A program made the position numbers and the translations under genes. Source: Uranotaenia lowii (lineage: Eukaryota; Arthropoda; Insecta; Diptera; Culicidae). Taken from it: a DNA stretch of 64,000 bases. Where the stretch lies: assembly GCF_029784155.1 (NCBI RefSeq), contig NC_073692.1, forward strand, positions 433,915,228 through 433,979,227, read 5' to 3'. Shown here piece after piece: positions 45,101-58,230 of the stretch; the first letter of the stretch is position 1, and each line of letters begins with the position of its first letter. The notes below the pieces were generated by a model. It had not been told where the DNA came from and searched no databases. It saw only the letters and a list, made by a program, of their open reading frames with translations.

Positions 45101-46822
45101 GTTATTTTCTTATTATTTCACGCTTCCTCATTCGCCATTCGCGTCGTCGGCGTCCGAACAAGCAAGAGACCGGCGTACGTATGTCTTATCTGTCAAGCTC
45201 TATATCACCGTTCCGTATCCTTGGCTGGCTGGAATGGCCGTTCGGGGCTACTGCTGGCCACCGGAGCTCCAATTACCCATTTTTCCATCAGCCAGCAAGC
45301 AGCCAGGATACACTAGTATCTAGTTTTTTTTTCTCCCTCCCCATCTCTTGATTTCAAGCTGGCCGCCGAGGGGCTCTCAGATTGCGAGTGTGGTTTACCG
45401 TTGAACAGCACAGCTCCTCTGCATTGCTTTCTTGTGGCTGCTCCTGCTACTAACAAGATGTGGAAGTCGTTTTTTTTCCTCCGCTGAGCTTTTCAAGCAC
45501 CCATTTGCACTATCTCGTGTCCTTTATCTTAAACAACTTCTTTTTCCACTCACCCACCACCCCGGATGATGATTGTTAGTGCGTTAGGATCTTGTGCTTC
45601 TGCTAGATGTTACGTAAGGTGGGGTAAGACCCACGCAACTAAGTAAATTAACGGTTCAAATGCTGAGGACGACGACGCCGAGATTGCCTACATAGATGCC
45701 TGGTGGGATGCTGATAAAAGTGAGCTTCTCGCAGGCAAGCATATTCTGTTACGATCCCACTCGAGCTTTCAGTAGTGTTTAGAGAAGAAGAGCAAGAGAA
45801 AAAAAAAATGCCACCCATGGGAAAGGGGGGATGATTGCGGAGTAAAAAACCCGAAGCCTGGCGCGGTTTGAGGGCCGTAGTCCGGGATATAATTATAAGA
45901 TCTTTTCAGATCAGTTTACGGATCTGTTACCAAGTGTCTTGACGGCTCATTAGAGATGAAGACGGTCTTCCGGAGAGCTAAAGGACGACGGAGTTCTTTT
46001 GAAAAACAGAGGAAAAAAACGGGAATAAATGGAAAACCGGGCCACCCAAAGATGGTGAAGGGCCCGATAAGGCCGAGATGGAGGCCGACGGACGACTGGC
46101 CATTGAAACAGGAGATTACTTTTTCTCTCGGGAATTTCAAATTGCGACCAGTGAATTGGTGAAAATTGCGTAGAGATTTCTGTCTTGGCTTGGCCGAGTT
46201 GGGTGGGTTTTTAGCCGGTGAATTTTTCAGTCATCAATGAATGAGCCTGGCAAGATGTTGTCGTCGTTGGGGAGGTCAAATTAAGCTCAATTCAGAAAGT
46301 GCTGATTGGATGGCGCTACCGGATAACGAAAAGAGTCATTTTGGGGTTGATTCTTGCTTAATTTGAAGGTTGGTTTCTTCATCTTGATAGAAATTTAAAT
46401 TCTTTGCATTTATAATATTTGATCAGAATCTAGAAATTAGGTGACTTTCGATAAAAAATTCTGTTACCAGGAACGTTTGTAATCTACATTTTGAATTTAT
46501 AATTCTGAAAATGACTTCTTCATGTTTCATTTAATGTTTTTTTTACTATTTCATTAATGAGCTTTTAAACCCGGGTCTTAATGTAATTTTTGGTATTCCC
46601 ATTTATTTATAGACTACAAAAAGTGACAGAAAAATTTACCAACATGAACATCTTTCAAAAGACTTTCGAAATACAAATATGAAAAAATAGACGAGATTGA
46701 AAAAAATATTCGAATTTGACAAAATTGAAAACATTCACTTCTACTTCTTCAACGCTTTCTTTCTTTGAAGACGCTGCAACAGCTCTTGGGTAAGTGACTC
46801 TAATTTAAGTCATTGAGATTTT
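42198..46822. other. No gene seen
   Basis: AT-rich to about 43800, GC-richer from 43800 to about 46330, then AT-rich. Open frames up to ~110 codons without motifs. Confidence 0.5.
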
Positions 46823-47100
46823 GCCAGTTTTGACATTGTTGTCATTTTTATCATTTTTGCAACTTTTGTAATTTTTGCCATTTTTGTAATTTTTTTCATT
46901 TTTGTCATTTCTGTCATTTTTGTCATTTTTGTCATTTTTGTTATTTTTGTCATTTTTGTCATTTTTGTCATTTTTGTCATTTTAGTCATTTTTGTCATTT
47001 TTGTCATTTTTGCATTTTTGTCATATTTGTCGTTTATGTAATTTTTGTCATTTTTGTCATTTTTATCATTTTTGTCATTTTTGTAATTTTTTGTCTTTTT
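46823..47100. repeat. 9-bp satellite array, (GTCATTTTT)n
   Basis: About 30 units with point variants (GTAATTTTT, GCCATTTTT). It is the reverse orientation of the GACAAAAAT unit and abuts the next array head-to-head. Confidence 0.95.
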
Positions 47101-47106
47101 TGGATT

Positions 47107-48660
47107 AGACAAAATTGACGAAATCGAAAAAAATTGACAAAATTGACAAAATTGACAAAATTAACAAAATTTACCAAATTGACATCATTAACAAAATTGA
47201 CAAAATTGACAGAATTGACAAAACTGACAAAATTCACAAAATTGACAAAATTGAAAAAATTGACAAAATTGAAAACATTGACAAAATTGACAAAATTGAC
47301 AAAATTGGCAAAATTGACAATATTGACAAAATTGACAACATTGACAAAATTGACAAAATTGACAAAATTGACAAAATTGTCAAAATTGACAAAATTGTCA
47401 AAATTGACCAAATTGACAAAATTGACAAAATTGACAAAATTGACAAAATTCAAAATTGACAAAATTGGCAAAATTGACAAAGTTTACAAAATGACAAAAT
47501 CGACAAAATTGACAAAATTGACAAAATTGACAAAATTGACAGAATAGACAAAATTGACAAAATTGACAAAATTGACAAAATTGACAAAATTGACAAAATT
47601 GACAAAATTGACAAAATTGACAAAATTGACAAAATTGACAAAATTGACAAAATTGACAAAACTGACAAAATTGACAAAATTGACAAAATTGACAAAATTG
47701 ACAAAATTGACAAAATTGACAAAATTGACAAAATTGACAAAATTGACAAAATTGACAAAATTGACAAATTTGACAAAATTGACAAAATTGACAAAATTGA
47801 CAAAATTGATCAAATTGACAAAATTCAAAATTGACAAAATTGGCAAAATTGACAAAGTTTACAAAATGACAAAATCGACAAAATTGACAAAATTGACAAA
47901 ATTGACAAAATTGACAAAATTGACAGAATAGACAAAATTGACAAAATTGACAAGATTGACAAAATTGACAAAATTGACAAAATTGACAAAATTGACAAAA
48001 TTGACAAAATTGACAAAATTGACAAAATTGACAAAATTGACAAAATTGACAAAATTGACAAAATTGACAAAATTGACAAAATTGACAAAATTGACAAAAT
48101 TGACAAAATTGACAAAATTGACAAAATTGACAAAATTGACAAAATTGACAAAATTGACAAAATTGACAAAATTGACAAAATTGACAAAATTGACAAAATT
48201 GACAAAATTGACAAAATTGACAAAATTGACAAAATTGACAAAATTGACAAAATTGACAAAATTGACAAAATTGACAAAATTGACAAAATTGACAAAATTG
48301 ACAAAATTGACAAAATTGACAAAATTGACAAAATTGACAAAATTGACAAAATTGACAAAATTGACAAAATTGACAAAATTGACAAAATTGACAAAATTGA
48401 CAAAATTGACAAAATTGACAAAATTGACAAAATTGACAAAATTTACAAAATCGACAAAATCGACAAAATCGACAAAATCGACAGAATGACAAAATTGACA
48501 AAATTGACAAAATTGATAAAATTGACAAAATTGAAAATATTGAAAAAATTTACAAAATTGACAAAATTGACAAAATTGTCAATATTGACACAATTGACAA
48601 AATTGACAAAATTGACAAAATTTGAAATTGAAAAAATTTACAAAAAAGGACAAAAATGGC
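47107..48660. repeat. 9-bp satellite array, (GACAAAATT)n
   Basis: About 170 units, most homogeneous from 47940 to 48440. A marked variant block beginning ATTCAAAATTGAC occurs at 47448 and again at 47823, a 375-bp internal duplication. Edges are degenerate. Confidence 0.97.
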
Positions 48661-51600
48661 AAAAAAATACAAAATTGAAAAAAATGGAAGTCCTTACCCA
48701 ATTTTTTTCAATTTTGTCATCGAAAAATTGATTCTGATTTATTTTTTAATGATTATTTTTCAATAAACCTTCTTTATTAACTTACGAATTACAGAAGGGT
48801 CTTTTCTTAAGTTAATTTGATTCGTACCTGTAACGAAAAAGAAAGAGAAAAATATGCATTAATTCATCTGACTTTTGGATGTGACTTGCTTTAAAGTCAA
48901 CACTTAAACGACGATTCTCATAAGCCTACCCTCGAAAAGGAGCGACTCAACAATGACAGCATGCTTAAAATTTCGCTCATGAAGCATTCAGCTCCAAGCA
49001 AAAGGTTAATAGAATTTTCTTATTTTATTTTTCCCGGAAAAATCGCACCCGAACAGTGTTCAACCATTAGGATGATTGTGCCAGTGATGTTCAACCATCA
49101 TTGATCAATTCGAATGGTGATTTCATAACCTTCTCTCCCATTGGGGAAATGTAGGAATCCAAGCAAAATAAAGAAAAAAAATCGCTTGCGAAATATTTTC
49201 GACCCACGAAAGGTCGGATTTTCCCATCGATCAGCAGAAATACGCAATTCGAAAGTGCTGGACCAGACCCAAAACAGAAAGAAGCAACCAAAACCAACAA
49301 AAAAAAAAATCCGCGTAGGACGAGACGAGACAATTTGTCTGGTAAAGTGAGGACTCTTTTTTTTTTGGTGGACGGTCCAACTCAGTGGTAAAAACCATTG
49401 CCAAGAAGCGGATTTTCCGTCATGGTGCTGATGATGATGGACCGTGTTTTCGCTGTGAGGTGGGAGCATTTCTCTGTGCCGTTTTTTTTTTACTTTCCGT
49501 ATTATTTTGCTATCCAACAGCTCTTCTCCCAGAACGAATGAATGTAGTAATACTGACTCGATGTCGATGTATTTGTAGAGCACAAGTAATGGGGGTAACT
49601 CGAGCCGACTGTTTACGCGATAAATTTTGCGTTCACAGTTTCACCGGATTGGAAAAATCGATAAATCGCGAACGAACTTCTCTCGGGTGGATGCTGCAGG
49701 AAAAATTGCTGTAAACATTGAATCTGGTCGGTGGTGGAAAACACTCTTGGCCAAGCCAACACAACCAATGAATGATGTTCAGTTGCTCAGAAAAACCCCA
49801 ACCGACATCTGTTTGTGATGAAAAATGAACGACCGATTTTCTCTTTTATTTGGGTACGATTCATCTGCCCGCGGCTTTAAGCGATGAGGTGTTAAACATG
49901 GCGTATCTTTCAACTGAATGAGTGCTACTTAGAAGGAGGAAAAACAGCCAAACTGAAGCACCTAAGCATGGATGTCGATTTCGATGTCGGAAGCAGCGGC
50001 CCTGTTTATAAACCTCATAAAAATATACATCGTTTGAAGATGAAATGTTGATATTTTTACGCAAAAAGAACCACTTAGTGGCGGCGGACGACGGGCCGAG
50101 TGGGCGAACCCAAAGTGCATCCGAATAAATCGTCCGTGAAGTGAAAAACCAGCTGAAAGATCGAAGCATAGCCTAGGGTGGTGTGTTTTGAGATGGGTGT
50201 GAATATGAATAGAAAAAGGACGTTTAAAATCGGTTTGAAACATCAGTTCAAAGGAAGCGAAAATTTAGCACGAATCTCTTTGAAAAAAAGTTCTGACAAG
50301 CTGAATAACGGAAATAAACCAGCTGAATTGGTAAGAACACAAAAAATGTCAATCATCAACTGTTTCGATCCACCCCACGCACCTGACAGCTGATATGATT
50401 GAAAACATAAACTCGAGAAACAATTTCTCGGTTGGAGGGGGATTTATCAAGAGCTTTAACCCAAGACGACAGTAATCAATTTTTGTCATCTCCTGTTTCA
50501 GATCTGCTGCACGGATGAAAGCAACCGAGATGACATGAAAAGTAAAAGAAAAAAAACACCCCCAACAAGACTGGGTGCGAGAGATCGTCGGTTTTGACAA
50601 ATGTCATGTTTTCGACCGACAGCTTAACTTGTTTACGCTCGCTCTCGGCGCGACACTTTTCCATTTATCACACGCGGATCGTGCCGCTGTAAAATTAGCT
50701 TACAATTAATAAGAAAGAACAACAACACGATCTCGGCGAGTCCCAGATGAATCCGGAATGGCCCAGTTTTTCGAAAGGCAGCGCTAGCATCGGTTTGAAG
50801 GTGGCCACTTTCCCATAAATAATGATGGCACTGACAACGCAAAACGCGACCAAAAAAATCGTCAACCAATCCACCGGGATCCGGAAATCGGGTGACGAAA
50901 AATGACGTTTCAACTGTGCTGTTGGTTTTTGTCTGTAGTGATAAATTTCGGTGATCCCTCCTGCGGCCGCTTTTTCCTCCCGCAGGACTCCGATCCTGGA
51001 CTTGTGACCAGTTTCATGGATGAGCTGCCGTTGGAAATGAACCGCCCCGACTGGGCCCAGAGAGCGGAAATGGGACAACCCGTTCGTCGAGAATCGATTG
51101 AAAAATTGCCCGTAATGTGGGAGCATTTTTCAAAACATGCGGTTTCAGCTTCATTTTCCGACGACATCATTCATTGCCGGTTTGATTTATGACCTATGAA
51201 ATGTTGGCCAGAAACGAATAGTTGTTTTAGTTTTAAATTTCCAACGTTCGGAAGACTTTCAATGTGTCTGTTTTAATTCTAAATCCTTTTTATCAATCTT
51301 GGTTATATTATGTTGAACAACTTCCGAACTCAAAAGCATAACAACTTGCGAAAGTTCATTTTCGACTGCAGATGAACGCATGTTATCATCTCGTCAATCT
51401 GATGGCCACTGCTTCTGGATTTGCATTCCATGAAATCAACACCGCTTTTGAAAGCTAATTTAGATCTACTGATACTTGAATGACAACTATAATCTTTCAA
51501 TCTCCGTCTCCATAACAGGTATTAATATCCATCTGGTTCATGTACTGCATAGTCTAGGATTGGCGCTGGCACATCACTGGCCTGGCACAAACGCTATCAA

Positions 51601-52891
51601 CTGCCGAACCATTCCCAGGATTCGCAGACAGACTCGTACGCCCAGAAATTCATTCACACACGCAAACACATCGTTCCCATTTCAGCTAATTACGAATAGT
51701 AACAATTTGCCACAAAACAAATTAGCAAGCTTGTAAATATTGGTCCTAGAAGGGTGAGGCGCGATAGTTCTTGCAGTCGTTGTTGTTTTAGTTACTCTAC
51801 TAGCTAAGCCAGAGTGAGTTTCCTCGTCCAAATCATTAAAATCATCAGCAACAACGAAAACAATGAAACAATGCCCCATCGACGCCGCCACTGCTTCGCT
51901 ATGGAAAGCAAACATATTCAGACAGCCCGTTTGCCCCTGGAGGTAGGCAAACAGTAAGCGAGTTTGGAATTATCATCGCCAGCCAAAGCTCGTCAAGGAC
52001 TCTCCCGTGCGCTGATACTTCACATGGCTTGCGTGTGCAGCGAAAAGCATATTAAACATTGTTGGAACATCAATCCGAACTGTGCTTCCCTAAAAGTCGG
52101 TTCTACTAGGTCATGAAAATTTACACATTCATGCACTGATACACGCACACAGTCACTTGGGAAACTTTCTAGGCCAGCAAAATTGTAACGATGGGAAAAC
52201 TGCTGTGCTTTGTTGCGAGACAAAAAAAAAGTCAGCATCAGAAGAGAATTTCTTGGCAATGGATCCAGCTTTGCACAGAACCAAATGGTCAATATTGATG
52301 GAAAATGCCTCCTTTCCGAGGGCAACTTTGGACAAGCACCTCAAGTATTGTTATTTGGAAAGCAAATGAAATTCATTTGGCATCTGATTAAAAGCACCTA
52401 CCGATACAAAATGTTTTGCCTTTATTTCTCCAGGGGAGCTCAACCCGGAATCGATCAATACTGAGAAATCCGAAACCTTACACGACAGGGTTTGTGTTGC
52501 TTAAAAAATCGATTACTTTCGCTCGGCCAGGCGTTCTAAGACACATCATTCCTTTCTCCTCAATCAGCCCTACGGGGCACATTATTTATGTAGGCAGCTT
52601 CCTGTTTTCTACTGCTGTTGCTGCTGCTGCTGCTTAGCCTGCCGGAGGAGCTAGTGAATCAAATATTAATTTTATCTTAACTATGCGATCAGCTCAAGGA
52701 GTATTTGTGTGTGAGTGGGTGTGCGTTTGTATCCTATTGGTATTCAAAGTTGATGCCCGGAAGAAATTCCTTCGAGAGGGACTGAGCTACACGTTTCATC
52801 GATCGGAGGTTAGAAAATATTTTTGACAGTGCTTCAACATAAATTAAAATAATTTAAGGTTTTCAATTCTTTGTTGAATTCTTCTTGAATC
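48661..52891. other. No gene seen
   Basis: Mixed composition. A CTG microsatellite lies at 52612. Frames at 50695-51126 (minus) and 50902-51192 (plus) overlap each other and match nothing recognised. Confidence 0.5.
52612..52635. repeat. (CTG)n microsatellite, interrupted
   Basis: CTG units with one TTG interruption. Confidence 0.9.
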
Positions 52892-53693
52892 ATCATTTCT
52901 GTCATTTTTGTCATTTTTTTTAATTTTTGTCGTTTTTGTTACTTTTGTAATTTTTGTTACTTTTGTAATTTTTGTACATTTTTTAAATTATTGTTATTTT
53001 TGTCATTTTTGTAATTTTTTACATTTTTGTAATTTTTGTAATTTTTGTCATTTTTGTTTTTTTTGTCCTTTTTAAATTTTTTTCATTTTTTTCATTTTCA
53101 TGATTTTTGATATTATTGCCGTTTTTGTTATTTTTGTCATTTCTGCCATTTTTTTTCATTTTAGTCATTTTTGTCGTTTTTATCATTTTTGTCATTTTTT
53201 TCGATTTTGTCATGTTTGTTATTTTTGTCATTTTTGTTATATTTTTCAATTTTATAATTTTTGTCAATTTAGACAATTTCGTCAGTTTTGTCAATTTTGT
53301 CGATTTTGTCAATTTTGTCAATTTTGTCCTTTTTTCGTTTTTGTCATTTTTGTCATTTAGGTAATTTTTGTCATTTTTGTCATTTTGGTCATTTCGGTCA
53401 TTTTGGTCAATTTTGTCAATTTTGTCATTTTGGTCATTATTGTCATTTTTGTTATTTTTGTCATTTTTGTCATTTTTTTAATCTTTGTCATTTTTGTAAT
53501 TTTTGTCATTTTTGTTATTTTTGTCATTCTTATCATTTTTGTCATTTTTGTCATTTTTGTCATTTTTGTCATTTTTGTCAATTTTGTCAATTTTGTCATT
53601 TGTGTCATTTTTGTCATATTTGTCATTCTTGTCATTTTTGGCATTTTTGTCATTTTTGGCATTTTTGGCATTTTTGGCATTTTTTCATTTTTG
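52892..53693. repeat. 9-bp satellite array, (GTCATTTTT)n, degenerate
   Basis: Diverged units on the left become regular to the right. A sub-block of GTCAATTTT lies at about 53263-53330. Reverse orientation to the array at 58231. Confidence 0.95.
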
Positions 53694-53825
53694 TCTTTTG
53701 CTCTTTTGCTCTTCTGCTCTTTTGCTCTTTTGCTCTTTTCCTCATTTGCTCTTTTGCTCTTTTGCTCTTTTTCGCATTTGCTCTTTGATCTATTGCTTTA
53801 ATGCTTTTTTTTACTCTTTTGCTTA
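53694..53825. repeat. 8-bp satellite array, (CTTTTGCT)n
   Basis: About 14 units of the reverse complement of AGCAAAAG, directly following the 9-bp array. Confidence 0.93.
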
Positions 53826-56800
53826 CAGTTGGTTGTTTATCGTTTCATGTGATGAGACTGATTGCTCAAAAACATATCTAGTTCACATTAGAAATCATTG
53901 ATGAAATTGGATTAACATTCAAAGTAGTCCTGATTGGAATTGGTAATTCAAACTACTAAATCCCACAAAATTTTGACGCCCCCTCCATCTTCAATTAGAT
54001 TAAATGACTTTAACTGTAAATAATCGACACGTTAAAGCTGGATGATTTGATTGCTTGAATTAAGTTGCGGAGCTCCAGCTGCTCATGAATAAGCAAATCC
54101 GTGGGGAAATTGTTAAAATTTATGCATATATATTCGTACTAAAATATGGATTACCACAAAACCCTTATCCTGATCTCTCCCCATCACCTTCCTCAAACAC
54201 TTTACTACGTTTCTGTGAATTGAAAACGTTTGCTCTGTGTGTTTATTGGGGCCACATTTACACGTACCCATGTATAGTAGAAGTTTACGTGTGAACCTAC
54301 CTTAGTGTGGTTATGTGTTGAACGTATGTTTGGCTCCAATCAAATCCTGACGGCTGCGTGTGAATCTAATTTCGGGTTACCTCTCCAGAGCGTCGGAAAA
54401 ATCTCCCCAGGAAGCTTCAACACTGCAGCAGTCAGCAGAAGCATCGCCTGAGGGGTAATTTTTGCACCGTGAAAGAGAACCTCGAAACGCGCGCTCCGGC
54501 AATTATAGATGTAAAATTATGCTGTTCACGCTAGCATGATTAGCTCTGCGTAAAACTACAACCCGCAGATTCCTGCCGTCTTACCTCCGTTCTTTGATTG
54601 CGCTGAAAAGCTTTTTTACATGACTGCTGTTAAAAGCTTTTTTTTTCTTTCTCAAGTTGCCTGGAGATTTTTGAACGTCTAAACGAACGTTTCAGTAGAA
54701 AAGCTTTAAACGGGACCTACTCAAAGCCCCCCATTAGTGATGGATCTACTGTTTAAGTGTGAGACACACCGAGAAGTGTCATTTAATTGCGTTTTAATTA
54801 GAATCTAAAGTTCTTAACTAGTTTCGCTGAAGACGACATGGTGATGATGACGAAAATGCGGTTGGGAAACAAAGACCGCAGAACAAAAACAAACGTTTTC
54901 GAACAACAAAGCGCGAGCAAAAAAATAAATCCATGACAGTTTTATTACTTTCTTGAAAAATAGGAAAAAAAACATCCACGTTAATGACTGCGAGACACAG
55001 CTGTGATTAGTTTTCAGGGATGTTGTATTGCTTGCGAATTGCTTGAGACAATCCTTTTCTGTGATGGCTAAAGCGTTCAGAAGTCTCTCAAGCGTCTTAG
55101 ATTTTCCAAAGGTTCACTGAAAGGAAGTTGGCAAGTGATTCACCTAATTTTGCCTTCAAATTACTCAACTATCTGAGTAGGCACTGAGAAGATTTTTTCG
55201 CTGCCTGCTAAGATGAATTTTCAAAACAACCTATGATTAAATCAACGTTCGAAGACTGTCTTACTTCGAAATTTGTGCACATCATATTTGATTATTTTTC
55301 GGATGTTTCTGACATAAGTTGATAAATGCACTAATTATATCCAAAAACAAAATTCCATTTTTGTCAACTGTGAGGAAAATTGCGTATCAAGTGGCTCAAC
55401 TGTCACCCATAATATATGGGGCTACACCCTGCGGTGATCACCTTTGGGTCCCATATCTCGTGTAGCTCGGTACAAACTGGAAACGATAACAATTAAAAGA
55501 CCATTTGTTTATGGCTTGTCGACGTTGTCGGTTGAGGTTTTGTCAACCGTCTTCTTACCTAGCTCGCTCAGTTCGGACAAGCTCCCCACGATTGGCTCCA
55601 AAAGCTGCTGGGGGGAGAGTCGATCACGTTCCGAGAACCAGGACAAACTGATTGTGACAAGATTTTTGTGTGTCTTACTTTACCTCCCTCCTCTTGACTA
55701 GACCCTCCCGTCAAATTGGTCAACGTTTACAACACACAGCTGTGTGACCTTTCCGCGTCCCTTCTGCAGGCCAAGGCTGCCGGCTGCTACGAGCGCTTGC
55801 TTGCACTTGATTAATGAGGTTATGTTGCGTTTTCTGGATCTTTTTGGCTCCATCAGATTGCAAATGTGTACAACCTCAACTGCCCGGGAAGACTGATGAC
55901 GGCCAGAAGAGTGAGATGAAAAAGAGAGGGGCGAAATGAAGGTCGATGCCAGAAACTCCCAGAAGTTGGATACACCCCGCTTAGTCGGTCGGGTCGGGTG
56001 CGGCACCGCAATAAGAGAGGAGCAAGGGTCCGCCGCTAATGTGTTTTGGAGCTGTCCTTTTCTTGAATGATTTACATTTTCCGGCTCTTGGCCATCTGTC
56101 TTGTGCGGTGCCGCCGCCGGGGCCAGAACTTATTCCTTTTAGTTTGAAAAATTTGTCATTCCGGGTTTTCTCGGGGCTCGCAGTTCGGTGCCAAAAGCAC
56201 CACCCTTCGGTTCGGAAATGGGCCAGGCCAAAGGCGAAAAATAAATTCATAACAACCAGCAGTAGAAGCTGGCAGCAGAGACACACTTACGAAATCCCAA
56301 CGAAATGTAGAATACGAAAGACGATGCAATGCGGGTCGCGGATTGTCAGTGCCCAGTTGTCCGCGCGCTTGGCCACCATTAAGATTCCGAAATTAATTTC
56401 GCAGGAATCGTGTTCTGGTTTTGTTTTGCGTGCCCGAAGTCAGTGCGACAAAATCAGGGTCAGACAAGGCGAAATACGGTTGATTTCCTTAAGCATGAAA
56501 TTATGGAACAGCCAGAACATTCAATTACGATTCTCGGGAATTAAGGAGGAGTTTCTTGGAAAAAAACAAGAATCTTGGAGATCAAGACGATTTCTTGTGA
56601 ACTAAATTTTGGAATTGGACGCTTTAAAAGTTTTTTAACACGTTTCGCTTTTGTCAAGTCAAGTCAGGGCTCATAATTAACGGCCTTTCCCATGGAAGCA
56701 GATGTTTTCAATAATTTTTTTATTGTTTCAAGTTTCTTTACTTTGGAAAGGGTAACTTTTCGTGTATCAACAAACATCTCATATTGTGCTTTCTTAATAG

Positions 56801-56929
56801 TAGTTTTTTTTTACTGGAAAAAAGCGTATTTTAAGAAGAGTCAAGCGTATTTTAAGAAGAGTATTATCAAAACAATATTCAAGACGGTTAAAAAACTCTG
56901 TTAAATACTCCAAATTTAATGCTGCTGTC
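53826..56929. other. No gene seen; spacer between inverted satellite arrays
   Basis: Ordinary mixed-composition DNA. A frame at 56039-56605 of 188 codons has no recognisable domain. Confidence 0.5.
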
Positions 56930-57130
56930 CGTGGCCTAAAAGATAACGTTCTAGTCTTCTAAGCCAACAGTCATAAGATGGATTTCCGGTCACGGCATAT
57001 ATAGTACACATTCTGTGGGTTGGTGATGTTAGCCATCATATCCTCGAAAGATGTACGCTAAGTGTTAAGTTAAAGGAATCTCTTCGAGGAAATGTCAAGT
57101 TACATTGAGATCCTATATGTGTTTGTTTTC
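56930..57130 (+). mobile_element. tRNA-derived SINE, copy B
   Basis: An A-box-like TGGCCTAAAAG at 56932 is followed by AGTCTTCTAAGCCA, a B-box position (GGATTTCCGGTCAC, decayed), and the body shared with 11399-11647 (TTCTGTGGGTTGGTGATG, CCATCATATCCTCGAAAG). It ends GAGATCCTATATGTGTTTG and passes straight into the AGCAAAAG array. Confidence 0.7.
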
Positions 57131-57652
57131 GAGCAAAAGAGCAAAAGCGCAAAAGAACAAAAGAGCAAAAACAAAAAAACAAAAAAACAAAAAAGCAAAA
57201 GAACAAAAGAGCAAAAAAGCAAAGAGCAAAAGAGCAAAATAGCAAAAGAGCAAAAGAGCAAAAGAGCAAAAGAGCAAAAGAGCAAAAGAGCAAAAGAGCA
57301 AAAGAGCAAAAGAGCAAAAGAGCAAAAGAGCAAAAGAGCAAAAGAGCAAAAGAGCAAAAGAGCAAAAGAGCAAAAGAGCAAAAGAGCAAAAGAGCAAAAG
57401 AGCAAAAGAGCAAAAGAGCAAAAGAGCAAAAGAGCAAAAGAGCAAAAGAGCAAAAGAGCAAAAGAGCAAAAGAGCAAAAGAGCAAAAGAGCAAAAGAGCA
57501 AAAGAGCAAAAGAGCAAAAGAGCAAAAGAGCAAAAGAGCAAAAGAGCAAAAGACCAAAAGAGCAAAAGAGCAAAAGAGCAAAAGAGCAAAAGAGCAAAAG
57601 AGCAAAAGAGCAAAAGAGCAAAAGAGCAAAAGAGCAAAAGAGCAAAAAAGCA
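57131..57652. repeat. 8-bp satellite array, (AGCAAAAG)n
   Basis: About 65 units, irregular in the first ~110 bp and then almost perfect. It begins at the SINE 3' end. Confidence 0.97.
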
Positions 57653-57657
57653 GCAAT

Positions 57658-58083
57658 GACAAAATTCACAAAAATGACAAAATTCACAAAATTGACAAAA
57701 TTGACAAAATTGACAAAATTGACAAAATTGACAAAATTGACAAAATTGACAAAATTGACAAAATTGACAAAATTGACAAAATTGACAAAATTGACAAAAT
57801 TGACAAAATTGACAAAATTGACAAAATTGACAAAATTGACAAAATTGACAAAATTGACAAAATTGACAAAATTGACAAAATTGACAAAATTGACAAAATT
57901 GACAAAATTGACAAAATTCACAAAAATGACAAAATTGACAAATTGACAAAATTGACAAAATTGACAAAATTGACAAAATTGACAAAATTGACAAAATTGA
58001 CAAAATTGACAAAATTGACAAAATTGACAAAATTGACAAAATTGACAAAATTGACAAAATTGACAAAATTGACAAAATTGACA
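57658..58083. repeat. 9-bp satellite array, (GACAAAATT)n
   Basis: About 47 units, with a slip near 57937 that changes phase. Same unit as 47107-48660. Confidence 0.97.
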
Positions 58084-58230
58084 TAAATGATTAAAATGAC
58101 AAAAATTACAAAATTGACAAATATGACAAAAAAGATAAAAAATACAACAATGACAAAAATTTGAAACATTACTAAAACGATTAAAATGATAAAATATCAT
58201 TACAAAAATAACAAAAATGATAAAATTACC
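58084..58230. repeat. Degenerate transition between 9-bp arrays
   Basis: Diverged units (AAAATGATTAAAATGAC, TACAACAATGAC types) join the GACAAAATT and GACAAAAAT arrays. Confidence 0.8.

Noticed and set aside
47398..48528. Open frames of repeated Phe-Cys-Gln, Thr-Lys-Leu and Ser-Ile-Leu
   Set aside because: Same cause: the GACAAAATT unit is stop-free in five frames.
50695..51126. Minus frame with a hydrophobic stretch (WLTIFLVAFCVVSAIIIYG)
   Set aside because: One possible membrane segment alone is not evidence of a gene; two other frames overlap it.
56039..56605. 188-codon ATG frame
   Set aside because: No recognisable domain, and an opposite-strand frame of comparable quality overlaps its start; cannot be supported.
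57036..57662. Frame of repeated LLLFCSFA / KSKRAKEQ
   Set aside because: An 8-bp repeat read as 24-bp translation periods; not a protein gene.
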